From NCBI GenBank assembly GCA_013423325.1, contig BLJB01000061.1, forward strand, positions 1 through 64,000: DNA of 64,000 nt, given 5' to 3'. The position numbers were made by a program, and so were the translations under genes. Below, piece by piece: positions 11,114 through 22,175 of the stretch. A model generated the notes under the pieces. It was given only the letters and a program-made list of their open reading frames with translations, searched no databases and was not told where the DNA came from. This DNA is from Usnea hakonensis. Lineage: Eukaryota; Ascomycota; Lecanoromycetes; Lecanorales; Parmeliaceae. Within the stretch, counting starts at the first letter, position 1. Each line of letters starts with the position of its first letter.

Positions 11114-12156
11114 ATCGACTGGAAGAGAGTCTACAGATGGTGGAAAGACATGCGATGGAAAAAGAACAGAATGCGAAAGAAATTGTGGAGAGAGTCCGAG
11201 CAGCGCGAACAGCAGCCCTAAGCGCACTTTGTACGAGCACTTAGGTACAACATACTTACGTATCACCCAGTCTTTCGGATCCGAATTGAATCCAGATGAA
11301 GTATCGGCGATCAATCTTTTGAATGACGTAGACGGGAAAATCATTGGTTGTTGATCCTGAATAAAAAAAAGCCACCGGCTCCCCAATGCCGTTGGGAACA
11401 AGATTTCTCACCCTCCTCGTGGAGAGCTGTCTGAGACCTCATAATGATAGGTCTTCCGGGACCTCTCCCCCGTCTAATGGCTGCCTCCATAGGATTCATC
11501 TCATGACATTATATTAAGCTCGATCTCCCTCGCCTTCATGACCTCCTGCTCATCTCTCTCTCTAGGCCAGGACCCAGGGCAAGAGATCTTTTATAATCCG
11601 ATAACTTGCTAAAGGCTGTTAGTGGCCATAGAATCTTTAGGGTCATGTCCACTTACTAGTACCGTCCGCGTCCCGATAGTGACTTCTACAGTAGTACTGT
11701 AATTATCTTATCTTTTGAGCAACAACCTTAGTACGGCGGACGATGACGCCAATTAGTCCCCTAAGTCTACCTAAAGTAGCCCTCCAAGGTAAGGTAGGTA
11801 GCCCCCTAAAGTCGGTCCTAAGATAATTCTTTAAGGTACCCCCTCGGGCCGATTGGTCTGAGGCCGATTAGGTTTAGTGAGCCGCTTGACATAAATTTTT
11901 TTAGGATTTGGCTAACATGGGCTTAATTTTAAAGCCTTTCCCGTTGCGATTCGTTCAGTCGACTATCTGGATCATCGCAAACCTGTAAATGTATAAATGC
12001 ATAATCTTGCATTGTCATATATGCGGCTAACTACAGCATCAGCTTAGTGCGGCCCAAGCGCAGAGTCATCGCAGACCTGCTTCCTTTCTCGGCCTGCGTC
12101 AGGTCCTAGATCTCGCAGCGACTGCTTCTCAATACGGTGTGTCCTAGACAAGGAAC
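11114..12156. other. Divergent intergenic region
   Basis: This separates the minus-strand aldehyde dehydrogenase from the plus-strand dihydroorotase. About 11560-11900 is rich in TAG/CTA-type words and may be an old degraded repeat. No gene or RNA is recognisable. Confidence 0.4.
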
Positions 12157-13661
12157 ATGATGGACTTGACAACGATATCGCAACTTGAATTACCGCCTTC
12201 AGTAAGTCGGCCATTCTCTCAGATTTCACGTCCTGGCCTTTCTTCAGCATATGCATACTGATATCCTCCATTCTCTCAAGGTCGACTTGCACTGTCACCT
12301 CCGGGATGGGGCCATGTGCGAGTTAGTGACCCCTATGATACGATCTGGTGGCGCAGATGTTGTCTATGTCATGCCAAATCTGCAGCCCCCAATTACACAG
12401 ATATCCCAGGCCCTTCATTACCACGAAACTTTGACACGACTAGCCCCTGGGGTTAAGTTCTTGATGTCCCTTTTTCTTCATCCAAGTATGACTCCGGAGA
12501 CGATTGCTCAGGCTGCTCAATCAGAGATAATATATGGGGTTAGCGCTTCCTTGCCATTATTGATCGGTTCACTTCTTGACAAGGATTAGCTGAAACTTTA
12601 CCCAGCTGGGGTACGACTTCAGGGTCTCCTACTCACTTTCGTTTACCAAAACTAAGTTAAGCTAGGTTACTACTAATTCTCAGGATGGTATCAAGGATAT
12701 TGAGCAGCTTTATCCAGTGTTCGACGCGATGCAAAAGTTTGACTTGATTCTTAACGTCCATGGGGAACAGCCTGGCGTCACGACATTGAGAGCCGAAGCA
12801 GAGTATACTCCTGTCATTCGTAAGATACACGCGGCGTTCCCTAGTCTACGAATAGTCCTTGAACACATAAGTACCCGGGAAGGCTTGGAAATTGTTCGTC
12901 AGTGCGGACAAACGGTATGGCGTTTTCGCTTCAGGCTGGTCTATGAAAAGCTACCATAGTTGATTTAGGCATAGGTGAAAGGGACTATAACGCCGCACCA
13001 TCTGATGACCACGTTCGAGGACGCTGAAAAGGACGCTTTCAGCTTTTGTAAGCCCATTCCAAAGGTACTTCCTCCGTGCAGCACGACTCTGTCTCTTGAG
13101 ATGCTTTCGGCAGCAGCGCAACATGATATCACATGGCCAGCACTGACTTGATATGCAGACTCAAGCCGATCGCATTGCGCTAGTACAAGCGGTCGTTGAT
13201 GGATCATCCAAATTCTTCTTTGGTAAGCAAACCCACTCAGTGAATTTATCCACTCTCAAAGAAGCAAAGGTAGTGACTCGGCACCTCATCCTATTGAAAA
13301 TAAGAAGACAAACACAGAGAGCGAACGAGGCACCTGTGCAGCCGGCGTATTCACCATGGGGTGGACTACAGGCCTCGTCCTCGATGCCTTGGAAATCGGA
13401 ACACACCACGGGTGGATTACGAAAGAACAGACTACGCGGGAGGTGATTGAAGGCTTCCTTTCTCGTTATGGACGGGACTTCTATAGAATCCCGCCTTCAT
13501 CCACTGGTTCTGTCGACTCGGAACGGTCTAGAAGACGAATTCGCCTCGAAAGACACGGTCGAACGATACCAAAGTCGATCACGTCTTCAGATGGCAAAAT
13601 TGAGGTTGTGCCATTCCGCAGAGGGGAGAAGACTTGGTCATTATGCTGGATAGATGGTTAG
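12157..13661 (+). CDS. URA4: Dihydroorotase (pyrimidine biosynthesis), altered substrate loop
   Basis: Zinc amidohydrolase that cyclises carbamoyl aspartate to dihydroorotate. Seven exons fit: 12157-12201, 12281-12538, 12590-12640, 12684-12914, 12975-13064, 13159-13222 and 13270-13661 (376 aa, in frame throughout). Active-site elements are present in order: the metal-binding HxH in VDLHCHLRDG, the Lys that becomes carboxylated in LKLYPAG, His in LNVHGE, His in LEHIST, TPHHL, SFCKPIPK, and the metal Asp in FGSDSAPH. The flexible loop after YPAG, normally beginning V-T-T-N-S or similar, reads VRLQGLLLTF. The +1 frame there would read TTSGSPTH. Either a local frame change has altered the loop or an exon border differs. 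All other family residues look intact. Confidence 0.82.
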
Positions 13662-14336
13662 GACTGGGATGCCATTGTAAACGCTTACCTTCGGCTCGTA
13701 TTCGTAATAGACATACATTTCATGCGAGAGGTCTCATTTGTCGACTTGCATAGATAAGAGTGTGGTCCGAAAAAGAAAAGGCATTTAGGGTGAAAGCAGA
13801 AATGTATCCAAGTCCCGCGCGGGCAAGAAACTTGAAAGGGTTCAGTTTATGTACTTGCGGAAATCATTCGTCCCATCTTCACACCGACATTGCAAGGAGG
13901 CTAAGGTGTCATTAGAAGCGGAGCTATGAGGACGGATGAAGTATCGTGAAATCAGACGAGTTCCAGGTAATCCGCCTTTTAATGTCAATTAAAATGTCAA
14001 TTGAAAAATGATAGATCGCCAGTCCAGGGTCGAAGCAGCAAGTAAACCTTGGTGGCGCGTAAAACGGCTGTGAGCATTCTAGCGAGCTTGCCACGCTTTC
14101 TTGGCAAACGCTAAAATATCGGCCTGACGATGAATGAACGTGCCTTGAATATCTGGCATCAACTTACTTCTACATTCTCACATTGACATCTGAGACAAGC
14201 ATCAAGCATTTCCAGACTACCTTAAGTACTATTGAGGTCCTGATGAGTGGATGATACAGACTATGAGCAGAGAAAGGTGCATACAGATCACAACCAGTCA
14301 GGACTCCTGCCACGCTATTACCGCTTGCTTGCAAAT
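13662..14336. other. Convergent intergenic region
   Basis: The 3' regions of the dihydroorotase (plus) and the coiled-coil gene (minus). No gene or structured RNA seen. Confidence 0.4.
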
Positions 14337-16322
14337 TCACACATCATCAAACATAATCTCATCCTCATCCTCCTCAAGGACTCCAATTCCGCTGTCAGGT
14401 CGTTTTCCCTTCTTGCCCCGTCTAACTTCCACATAGCCCTCCACATCTTTGAATCTCGTCACGCTGACAGGGGTCAAGAGGCCTTTGTGCTCCGTCACCT
14501 CGGCTCCTCTTCTCTGCACATCATTCACGTGAGCAACCTTGACTGCCTCAGCTTTCTCGGAACAGCGTTCGAGCTCGGCCTGCATAGCTTCAACAGCACG
14601 CAAGCCCGCGTCACGTTCTTCTTGCAATTCTTTGATCAGCACTCGCTGCTTCTCCTCCGAGGCGGCAACCTTGGCTCTGGATTCCGAAAGATCGGTACTC
14701 AATTGCCCAATCGTCACGTTTAATCCTCCGACCTCTCGCTCTCTGCCAACCCTCTCCTCAGCGAAGACTGCCTCGGTCTCGCGAATGACTCTCTGCTTCT
14801 CATTGACCGCGTTTTGAAGCTCTTGCAAGCGTACGTTGAGCTCTTTGATTCTTACGTTTCTCTCTTGCACTTCCTGCTCAGCTTCACGTCTTCCTCTAGT
14901 CTCTGCAGCAACATGGCATCCTAGATCTGCAACAGCTTCGTCCATCTCAGACCGTAGTTGTGAGGTAGCTGTCCTTTGCTCGCCTTCCGTTCTGGTGATG
15001 AGCGTTTCGAGCTTGCTGACCTCGACTCTGTATGATTCAAGAGCTTCCTGAAGCTTCTCGATGGAGCGTTCTTTTTCATCAATATCTTTTGCCATATCCG
15101 TGGCCTTGCTGCATGTGTTCTGAAGGCTTGTTTCTAGCATTTGCACTCTCGCCTGGGCATTATCGGCTCTGGCTTTTTCATTCGAGTGGCGCTTGCTTAA
15201 ATCGTCGGCATAGATACGTGCACGGTCTAATTGTGCAAGCACTGCGTTGAATTGGTTTCGCAGATTTGTTTCTTGGATTTCGGTAGCTTTCAATGAACCT
15301 TCTGCCGCAAACGCTTGGGCCTTGAGGGCTCGCATGCGATCAAGCATGACGTCGAGCAAAGGTTTCGGGTCCTCGGGCACAAGGCCAAGAGCAATTTCTC
15401 CTGGGAAAAGGTACTCCAATGAAATACGAGCGGAGCGAAATGTCTCAGTATGAGTTGGCGAAAATAGTGCGACCTGGGTTGCTGCCTCGCTGACGGTCTG
15501 TAAGGCTGGGGTCTGTTCTCGAAGAGCTTCATTGTCGTCGAAGTTCGCTCCAATGATTTCGTTCTCTGAATTATCGACAAAAATATCTATCGACGATGAA
15601 TTTTTGTCGAGGGAATCAGTCGCAGCGGCAGTTTCAGCACTTGTTGGTTTCTCGTGGAATTCCCCCTTGAGCTCGACCAGCTGCTGTTCCAGTTCCCTGG
15701 TCCTCTCAGCATTTGTTGTTTCCATGTGAAATCCATCTTGAGTTTTGTCAGGCTGTACTGCTGCTAGCTCATCTCTCAGGCACTTTATTTCTTGTTCCAG
15801 CCTCGTCTTCCATTTCTTGTCCTCGTCCATGTCGTTGATCTCGTCACTAAGATTATTTCTTCTCAAACGCCGCTTCAGACGTTCATCAAGTACTTGACGC
15901 AGTGGAGCGAATTGGAGTTCACCTGAAAACGAGCCTGGTGACGGGGATAACGACGGAGACGGCAGTGATGTCGATAACTGTACGGGAAATGAAAGACGCC
16001 GTGGTGTTGCATCTCCCCGAGCCCGTGATGAGAAGGACGTTCGACTTAGGTGAGGGGTAAGTCCAGTGGTCGAGGATGGCTCTGAAGGTTCCGGACCTGG
16101 GTCGGAAAAGCGCACTCGTTTCTTGGGTTTGATTGGCGTTTTGGGAGGCTCTGGCGGGCTCTTTTCAACTTCGACGCTCGGCTCTAACTTTGGTACGTCT
16201 ACCGGGTCTGTAAGTGCAGTACTGATGCGTCTCTTTCGACGAACAGCTAATGGTCTATCATCTGTCAGGTCCACGACTTCGAGCTGAGTGTCCATTGCCA
16301 TTGCAAGGCGGCTATTGGACAT
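14337..16322 (-). CDS. Coiled-coil protein with SUMO- and PP1-binding type motifs (661 aa)
   Basis: A single-exon gene of unknown function. Residues 15-22 (EVVDLTDD) match a SUMO-interacting motif: hydrophobic core followed by acids. KKRVRFSD near 67-74 fits the RVxF docking motif for protein phosphatase 1. Residues 1-150 are otherwise Pro/Ser-rich and probably disordered. From about 170 to 600 the sequence is strongly heptad-like and rich in Glu, Lys, Arg, Gln and Leu, with breaks near 215-330, suggesting a long rod-like homodimer. The C-terminus is basic (RRGKKGKRP) and then acidic (EEDEDEIMFDDV). The composition suggests a nuclear, chromosome- or spindle-associated scaffold, but that is inference. 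Confidence 0.75.
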   Translation of the reverse strand: MSNSRLAMAMDTQLEVVDLTDDRPLAVRRKRRISTALTDPVDVPKLEPSVEVEKSPPEPPKTPIKPKKRVRFSDPGPEPSEPSSTTGLTPHLSRTSFSSRARGDATPRRLSFPVQLSTSLPSPSLSPSPGSFSGELQFAPLRQVLDERLKRRLRRNNLSDEINDMDEDKKWKTRLEQEIKCLRDELAAVQPDKTQDGFHMETTNAERTRELEQQLVELKGEFHEKPTSAETAAATDSLDKNSSSIDIFVDNSENEIIGANFDDNEALREQTPALQTVSEAATQVALFSPTHTETFRSARISLEYLFPGEIALGLVPEDPKPLLDVMLDRMRALKAQAFAAEGSLKATEIQETNLRNQFNAVLAQLDRARIYADDLSKRHSNEKARADNAQARVQMLETSLQNTCSKATDMAKDIDEKERSIEKLQEALESYRVEVSKLETLITRTEGEQRTATSQLRSEMDEAVADLGCHVAAETRGRREAEQEVQERNVRIKELNVRLQELQNAVNEKQRVIRETEAVFAEERVGREREVGGLNVTIGQLSTDLSESRAKVAASEEKQRVLIKELQEERDAGLRAVEAMQAELERCSEKAEAVKVAHVNDVQRRGAEVTEHKGLLTPVSVTRFKDVEGYVEVRRGKKGKRPDSGIGVLEEDEDEIMFDDV

Positions 16323-17167
16323 TGACTCCAGAGATGGAGGAAGGAAGGACGAGAAGGAGAAGTTACATGAATTTATGCAAGGAAATCACGTGTTGAAGGA
16401 AGTGTTGTCAACAATGACAGGAGTAGTAAACAAAGGAATGATGGAGATGGAGCTCGAAGCTTTGTAGGCTACAGCCAATATTGATGATTGTAAACAAACC
16501 CTAAGCCTTATAGGGCTCAATAACGGCGCGTCTGGAGATGAGTCTTGGCGCGTAGAACGATTGGATGAGGTGACTCGAGAAGGAAATGCTCCCCTACATT
16601 AGTGTGGGCTTCATTTATTGGACACGATTTTTAGTTGACTATCGAGTGAGTATTGGCTGGCTCCACCAGCTCCTGCCACTCCTGGCATTCCAAGTGACTA
16701 CTTCTTAAATTTTCTGACCAAAAGAGGGAGATGAAGTCGGCTTGTCTTGTTGAAGAAGGAGCTTCTACAAATTGAACTGATGATGATATGACTCGTATTT
16801 CCTAGATGCAGATTGCAGATATTGCCGCAGAATCTGGCATAAGCTGTGCTGGTCCGTTAAATGAACCTTAACGTTTCCGTAGTAGTATGTTTACCCCAAG
16901 CGCACCTAATTTCCCACTGCATATAACACCTTCCTAGAATTGCATTCTATCCGCAAAAACCGTCGTCATCCACCTTTAACAGCTTCCGCCAAAATGAATG
17001 CGATGCAGTCACATCACGAATTAAGCAGTTCACAAAGGCCTTCTGCTGCAAGACATTCAGGCTTGTGGCATCGCGGAAGATTGCGCTAGAAGATAGCCGT
17101 GGAGATTAGCGAGAAATACTTTTACTAAAGTATCGTCAACTTCGTCATTACTACCGGTCCACGGAGC
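16323..17167. other. Divergent promoter region
   Basis: 845 bp between the start of the coiled-coil gene (minus) and the F-box gene (plus). It must hold both promoters. No specific regulatory palindrome or RNA gene stood out. Confidence 0.4.
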
Positions 17168-18927
17168 ATGGTAGAATTGGAATGTGCGAGTATTGCTAGC
17201 TGGTCTTTGAATATCAATAAGAAGATGGAGACTATTATTGGACTTCTCAAGTCCCCTTCTACTTCCCTATCCTCTGCTGTCCCTGCTCCCGGCCCCGAAG
17301 CATCCGCCAAATCAGTGCACACCAATCCTCAAAACACGATGCCTTCAGGCACCTCACACCTCGAAGCTCTACCTGCCGAGATAGTTGGCTACATATTCGC
17401 CTTCCTGCCTCCCACTTCGCTAGCCAGCTTGTCACGCACTTGCCGTCTCCTACGAACCCACGCCCGCAATGACCTCCTTTGGATGTCATTTCTTCGGAAC
17501 TATATACCTCACTCTGGCGTTCTCGAATCTCCATCGCCAGCGAAAAGTTGGAGAGAACTCTACATTGCTCATCATCCCTACTGGTTCTTGGTCCAAAATA
17601 AGATATGGTTTGCCGATGTCCCTAACAACGGGCTATTGATATTGGCACGCTACAATCACACGAACGGTCGCATCGAGGCTTTTCGACTTCTCGCAGAGCA
17701 TGGGGCTCATACATATATGAGATGGGCGCACAATCCCGAGGTTATCATTCACACCTTCAACCCTAGAGTCAGGCTATGGGTTGACGACCCGGTGATCAAC
17801 CTCGTCTTCAATGGTGGAGATCATGATAGCGAAAACCGGTTGCGGAAGGAAGTTGCCATGCAGACAGGGACAATGCATGGTATTTGTTCAATGATCTCCC
17901 TCTGCCGGCCCATTCCCCAAAGATTACAGGCGGACAGTATGGCCCTTTGGCCACCAGCTATTATTCCGGCGAGAGAACGAGTACGCAATACCTCTGCAAC
18001 CAGATTTCGGACGGCGGAGCATCGGCCTCAGACCTTTGGTGTCATGAGTGATCAAACCTTCAGAGTACGAAAATGGCTGGACTTTTCTAACATGCTTCAG
18101 CCTTCCACTGCAGTCCGAATGGGGGAAGAAGTCATGACTTTCAGTACCTTGCCTGAGGAATCCTACACGCCTACTAAGGAAAAGCCATGGCAGGGCATTT
18201 GGGTTGGAGACTATTCCGGCCACGGCTGCGAGTTCCTACTTGTTTTACAGCGCGAAGTGACATCGCCCATGGCTCTTTCTAGGACATCATCGACAGACCA
18301 TCTACCGCGAGGTATGACCACGGCAACGCCAAATGCCGATACGAGGCTGCAAGACTCGGACAGTGACCAGCATTCAGCGGCAGCTATCGGAGGCCGGACA
18401 GTCGTTGCTCAAGGCGATACTCCGGAGACTGGAGGCTCATCTACATTGCAACTAGAGAGAGATCTTTTGAATCGTTACGTCACAGACGCGGAAGGAAGCA
18501 AGGCGACTCGGAATGAGAGCCCTTCATCCTCAGACGTTCAAACGCCATATTCATCTGCGGAAGTCCCTTTAGGCAGACTGGAGGCTATCAAACTGACAGG
18601 TGACATTAATGTTCCTAGAGGAGAATACACCTGGATTGCGGAGGATATTGGACCGAACGGGCTCATACGTATCGCCAATGAGCAAATGTTTGCTGGCGCA
18701 AGAATGGTCAGAAGCTGGGGTCACATTGCTAATCAAGGGTTCCAAGATGACAGATTCATACAATCGCAGTTGATCATGATCTCTCACGACTCTCTGGCAC
18801 AGTATTGGGAAGTGAGTCTCGCACACCTTGAGTAGTGGGAAATTCTTCTTGCTGACCCATTCCGCAGGAATATGGCCACATCTCATTCTACAGGAGAGTT
18901 AACATCGATGAGCACTTGACCGAATGA
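17168..18927 (+). CDS. F-box protein (up to 567 aa)
   Basis: Probable substrate adaptor of an SCF ubiquitin ligase. The N-terminal F-box reads LEALPAEIVGYIFAFLPP followed by SLASLSRTCRLLRTHARNDLLWMSF, starting near residue 60 of the longest frame. It continues with the fungal pattern SWRELYIAHHPYWFLVQNKIW. A C-terminal module (PWQGIWVGDYSGHGCEFLL ... GRLEAIKLTGDINVPRGE) is typical of this ascomycete family and probably binds the substrate. Two exons: 17168-18811 and 18868-18927. The short last exon supplies the ending EYGHISFYRRVNIDEHL, which completes the family motif. Start codons at 17168, 17225 and 17339 are all possible. The last sits just before the F-box. A Ser/Thr-rich insert separates the conserved parts. 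Confidence 0.85.
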
Positions 18928-19833
18928 AGTGATCTGACTATCAAACATCCATTCGGCAGCAGTGCGGTAACAATACAGAGCACTCATGCTGGCGCCTGAA
19001 TCAATTGCTCAGGCTTAGGAGTATGTGCGTGTGCCTCATCCTGCGATGTGGTTGCTGCTAGCCACATGCTGGTACCCAGCTGTACTGGGTCCCACATAGA
19101 GAAAGCGTTGAGTGGGTTTTGTAAACACCAAGTAAGCGTAAGGAGTTTAGAATCCTAACCGAACCCAAGTGACCAAATTGTCTGGCAGGGAGGGAGGGTC
19201 TGTCGCTTTTAGCAATTGCAACAGGACAGTAAAACATAGTGGCTTGTGTGGCGAATGGACTCGATGGATTTGTTTAGTGAAACGATTATGGTAAAGTACT
19301 TAGTAGTGAGCAGGATACTCTAGATAAAATATGTTAATTCCATAGTAGTAGTCTACTTTATGTACATCTCATTCTCGATTATTTTCTTGACAGTACCGGG
19401 TTCAGATGTAATAAGATGTGTGATTGATGTTGTATGAAGCTACTGATAAGTACAAATCCTGCTTTACTTTAGCTTGAAAGTACCTTACCTTACCTTACCT
19501 TATCAGCCTTACGCAAGCTTACTCTACCTTACTTTTTAATTACTCGTATGCCGACCCTCGACCGTAGATTTCCCTGTTTTCTCCTGACAACTGCACAAGG
19601 AATACCATCAATCACCATCAAGAAGCTGCTCTACTACAATCTCTTCTTATTCTTATTCTTGTGCTCCTCCTTATCATTATCAACTTGTTGAGAAGGAGGA
19701 CGCCTTATCATGACTTGACACATTTCTGCCGTGCTACCACTATCAATTTTGAACCCTCTACGCCGCCATCACCGGGAGCCGTTTCCTTCGGCCCTTTGAC
19801 TCGGCCACCGAATTGAAGCTTCTCGCCTGCAAA
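18928..19833. other. Intergenic region with ACCTT microsatellite
   Basis: No gene seen. A short (ACCTT)n tract of four units lies at about 19482-19502, and a pyrimidine-rich stretch at about 19560-19680 precedes the next gene. Confidence 0.5.
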
Positions 19834-21225
19834 ATGCCCGTGGCTCCTCTTGCCGCCAGGGCGACGGATACCCCCACGTCGACGACCTCGCAGACTGGCT
19901 CGACGAATTCTGTTATGATCGTATGTGCTATAAATACTACATAGCTCCATTAAATGCCGCGCTGACTCTGAGCATAGGGCATAGCAATCGCAGTCGCCCT
20001 CACATTCATATTGATAGCAGTCTACGTCTATATTGCAAAGCGACGGCCTCCAAACTATTCCACAAACCCAAAGAAGGAGAAGACATGGCGGTCCTGGACC
20101 AGCAAGGCCCGACGGTATCTTCCGTTCAAGGGCAAATCGGACGCCAGGAGTATACAGGATCAAGAGACTTCATATGTTGCAACCGATTCGGCAGACAGAG
20201 ACTCAACCACCCATTCATTGGCCGAGATGCAGCCAAATGATGGTGTCAATCGCAATACCTCAGTCCGCAGCGTCATGACGCTTCCTCCTTACCACCCCAC
20301 ACCCCACCCACATGAACGTCTCATAGCTCGCGAAGGGGAACGTGCAGGCGTGGATACTGTTATCGAATTCCCAGAGACAGCCGAGGAGGAAGAAGAGCGG
20401 AGAGAGCAGGACATGGAGTCACTTTACCAAATTCGACAAACGCGGCGACGAGAAATCAACGAACGACAAGAGCGAAGAAGAGAGCGGCAAGAAGCGAGGG
20501 AAGCAGGCGACTGGGCTCGTCTCGAACAAATACGTCTCCAAAGCGAAGCGCGTGCTCGAGCCCGCGCCGGAAGCTCTGCGAGCGCAGCCAGTAGCACGAC
20601 CAGCTTGCCCATCGCAGCTGCAAATGCCAGCTCAATGGTGGCGGACCACCAAGCCCGTACATCCAGCAGAGACCGCCGGGTCAGCTCCGTCAGCTATGCT
20701 GACCTAGGTCTCGCGCGCCATGATGGCTCAAGATTACGAGCCGACAGTGTCGAATCGGACCATCGCCCTCTGCTCGAAGCTGCAGCAAGCATGGGAGGCA
20801 GCGACCAACGCAACGCTTCTTCGTCGCGGCGCAGCTCCATATTCCACCTCCCCACCCACCGCTTCCACTCCCATAACAGAGCTGTCTCTGCGGAATCCGT
20901 CGTGACAACCGACAGCGACCTCGCGGATATGACGCCTCAGACTTCGTCCGAGGACAGAAGTGGTAGCGGCAGCGGCAGTGATCCGACCATGCGCACGCCA
21001 AGCGTAGGGACTGGCGGCGAGCCGTCTCCGCCAATGGGCGAACCGCCAGAGTACGAGGACGCACCGCCATATACGAGCCCTGTACTCGGCAACGGGGAGC
21101 GCGTGCCGAGATTACCGAGCATAAGAGTTGGTGAGAGGTTGCCGGCGATTGAGATTACGGGGAGCACGCCTGCTGCCACACCGGTGATAGGGACGCCGAC
21201 GGAGCGCAACAGCCAGGGGCGATGA
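19834..21225 (+). CDS. Single-pass membrane protein with C-terminal PPxY motifs (444 aa)
   Basis: Two exons (19834-19920, 19978-21225) join in frame. The first encodes a short Thr/Ser-rich, probably extracellular N-terminus. The second begins with one transmembrane helix (GIAIAVALTFILIAVYVYIA) followed by a basic stop-transfer stretch KRRPP. The cytoplasmic part has a long highly charged helix (about residues 135-205, Glu/Arg-rich), then Ser-rich disordered sequence, and ends with PPEYEDAPPY, a PPxY motif plus a second PPY. PPxY motifs recruit WW domains of Rsp5/Nedd4 ubiquitin ligases, so this may be an adaptor or cargo for endosomal sorting. No enzymatic domain is visible. The function is unassigned and the adaptor role is inference. 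Confidence 0.75.
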
Positions 21226-21667
21226 TGTCCATGGACTATATCTTTCATTTTGGCATTACGTGTTCATGCGATTCAGCGAGCGAGCGATCGGTTTGGCTCC
21301 GCTCATTGGCCCGATCGAGGTGGGAGCCGCGATGGGCGTGCAATGCACATCAGCGTCGCTTTCGCAAACGGGAATTCTGCAATCTCTCAGAGCTTCGAGA
21401 GGAGACATTGACCGGAGAGCATTGCATTTTTTGGTCCGTAACGGGGATCTCGTTCTCGATGGGACAGGGCATTTTTGCGTTGAGGGGGATCCAAATGAAG
21501 AAAGAGAATTCTTTTTTTGACAAAGACTATGATATATAGAGCCCAGGAATGAGCGGGTTGAAGCGCTCTTGATTGATTGATTGAGCTTATGTCCTTTATG
21601 TTTGTATACTACCAAACATCTATTTATGCATGCTCTCTCTCTGTCTCTCCCTCTCTCCCTCTCCTTC

Positions 21668-21720
<53 letters not shown>

Positions 21721-22175
21721 CCCTCTCCCTCTCTAAAGAATAGCTACCCAATAATGCCGCACGCGTACAAGTACATGAGGCGGGTATCTCGAAGTACGAC
21801 TTTCACACATCAATAATGAAACAACGCCAGCGAAAGGATATCGTAACGAGACGGGTAGAGTACGTACGTACGTATGCGAGGACGGGGTTTGGGTGCTTTT
21901 TACCTAGCTGGTTTCTCGGATTCCGAGGACGGGCGGGGTTTGAAGGGCGGGGGTGGAATGGAGTAGAGCAGAGCAGGGCAGAGCAGAGCAGGGGGGCGGA
22001 ATTGATTGGCTGGGGGTGTATATGGATCGAATGAATGGTCTTCCAATCAGACCCCGCACGCATGCAGTCAAGTCGCAAAAAAAAAAGACTAACGAGTTCT
22101 CTTCCCCTCTCTGCTCCGCACCGCACCTCCACCACACACGCGCACACACACATACTCTCTCACACACACACTCAA
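21226..22175. other. Intergenic region with pyrimidine-rich low complexity
   Basis: Tail-to-tail region between the membrane protein and the ABC exporter. It contains CT-rich microsatellite sequence around 21640-21740, the 49-base C run listed separately, purine-rich AGAGC repeats at about 21963-21990, and an AC/CT-rich stretch at 22136-22175. No gene seen. Confidence 0.5.
21669..21717. repeat. Homopolymer run of 49 C (G49 on the minus strand)
   Basis: An uninterrupted C tract embedded in CT-rich sequence (CTCTCTCTCTGTCTCTCC before, TCCCCCTCTCCCTCTC after). The reverse strand could fold into G-quadruplexes and the forward strand into an i-motif. A run this long is also where assemblies are least reliable, so its true length is uncertain. 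Confidence 0.9.

Noticed and set aside
11114..11401. 96-residue N-terminal extension of the aldehyde dehydrogenase
   Set aside because: The family begins at the ATG at 11113. The upstream frame reads as promoter sequence that happens to be open.
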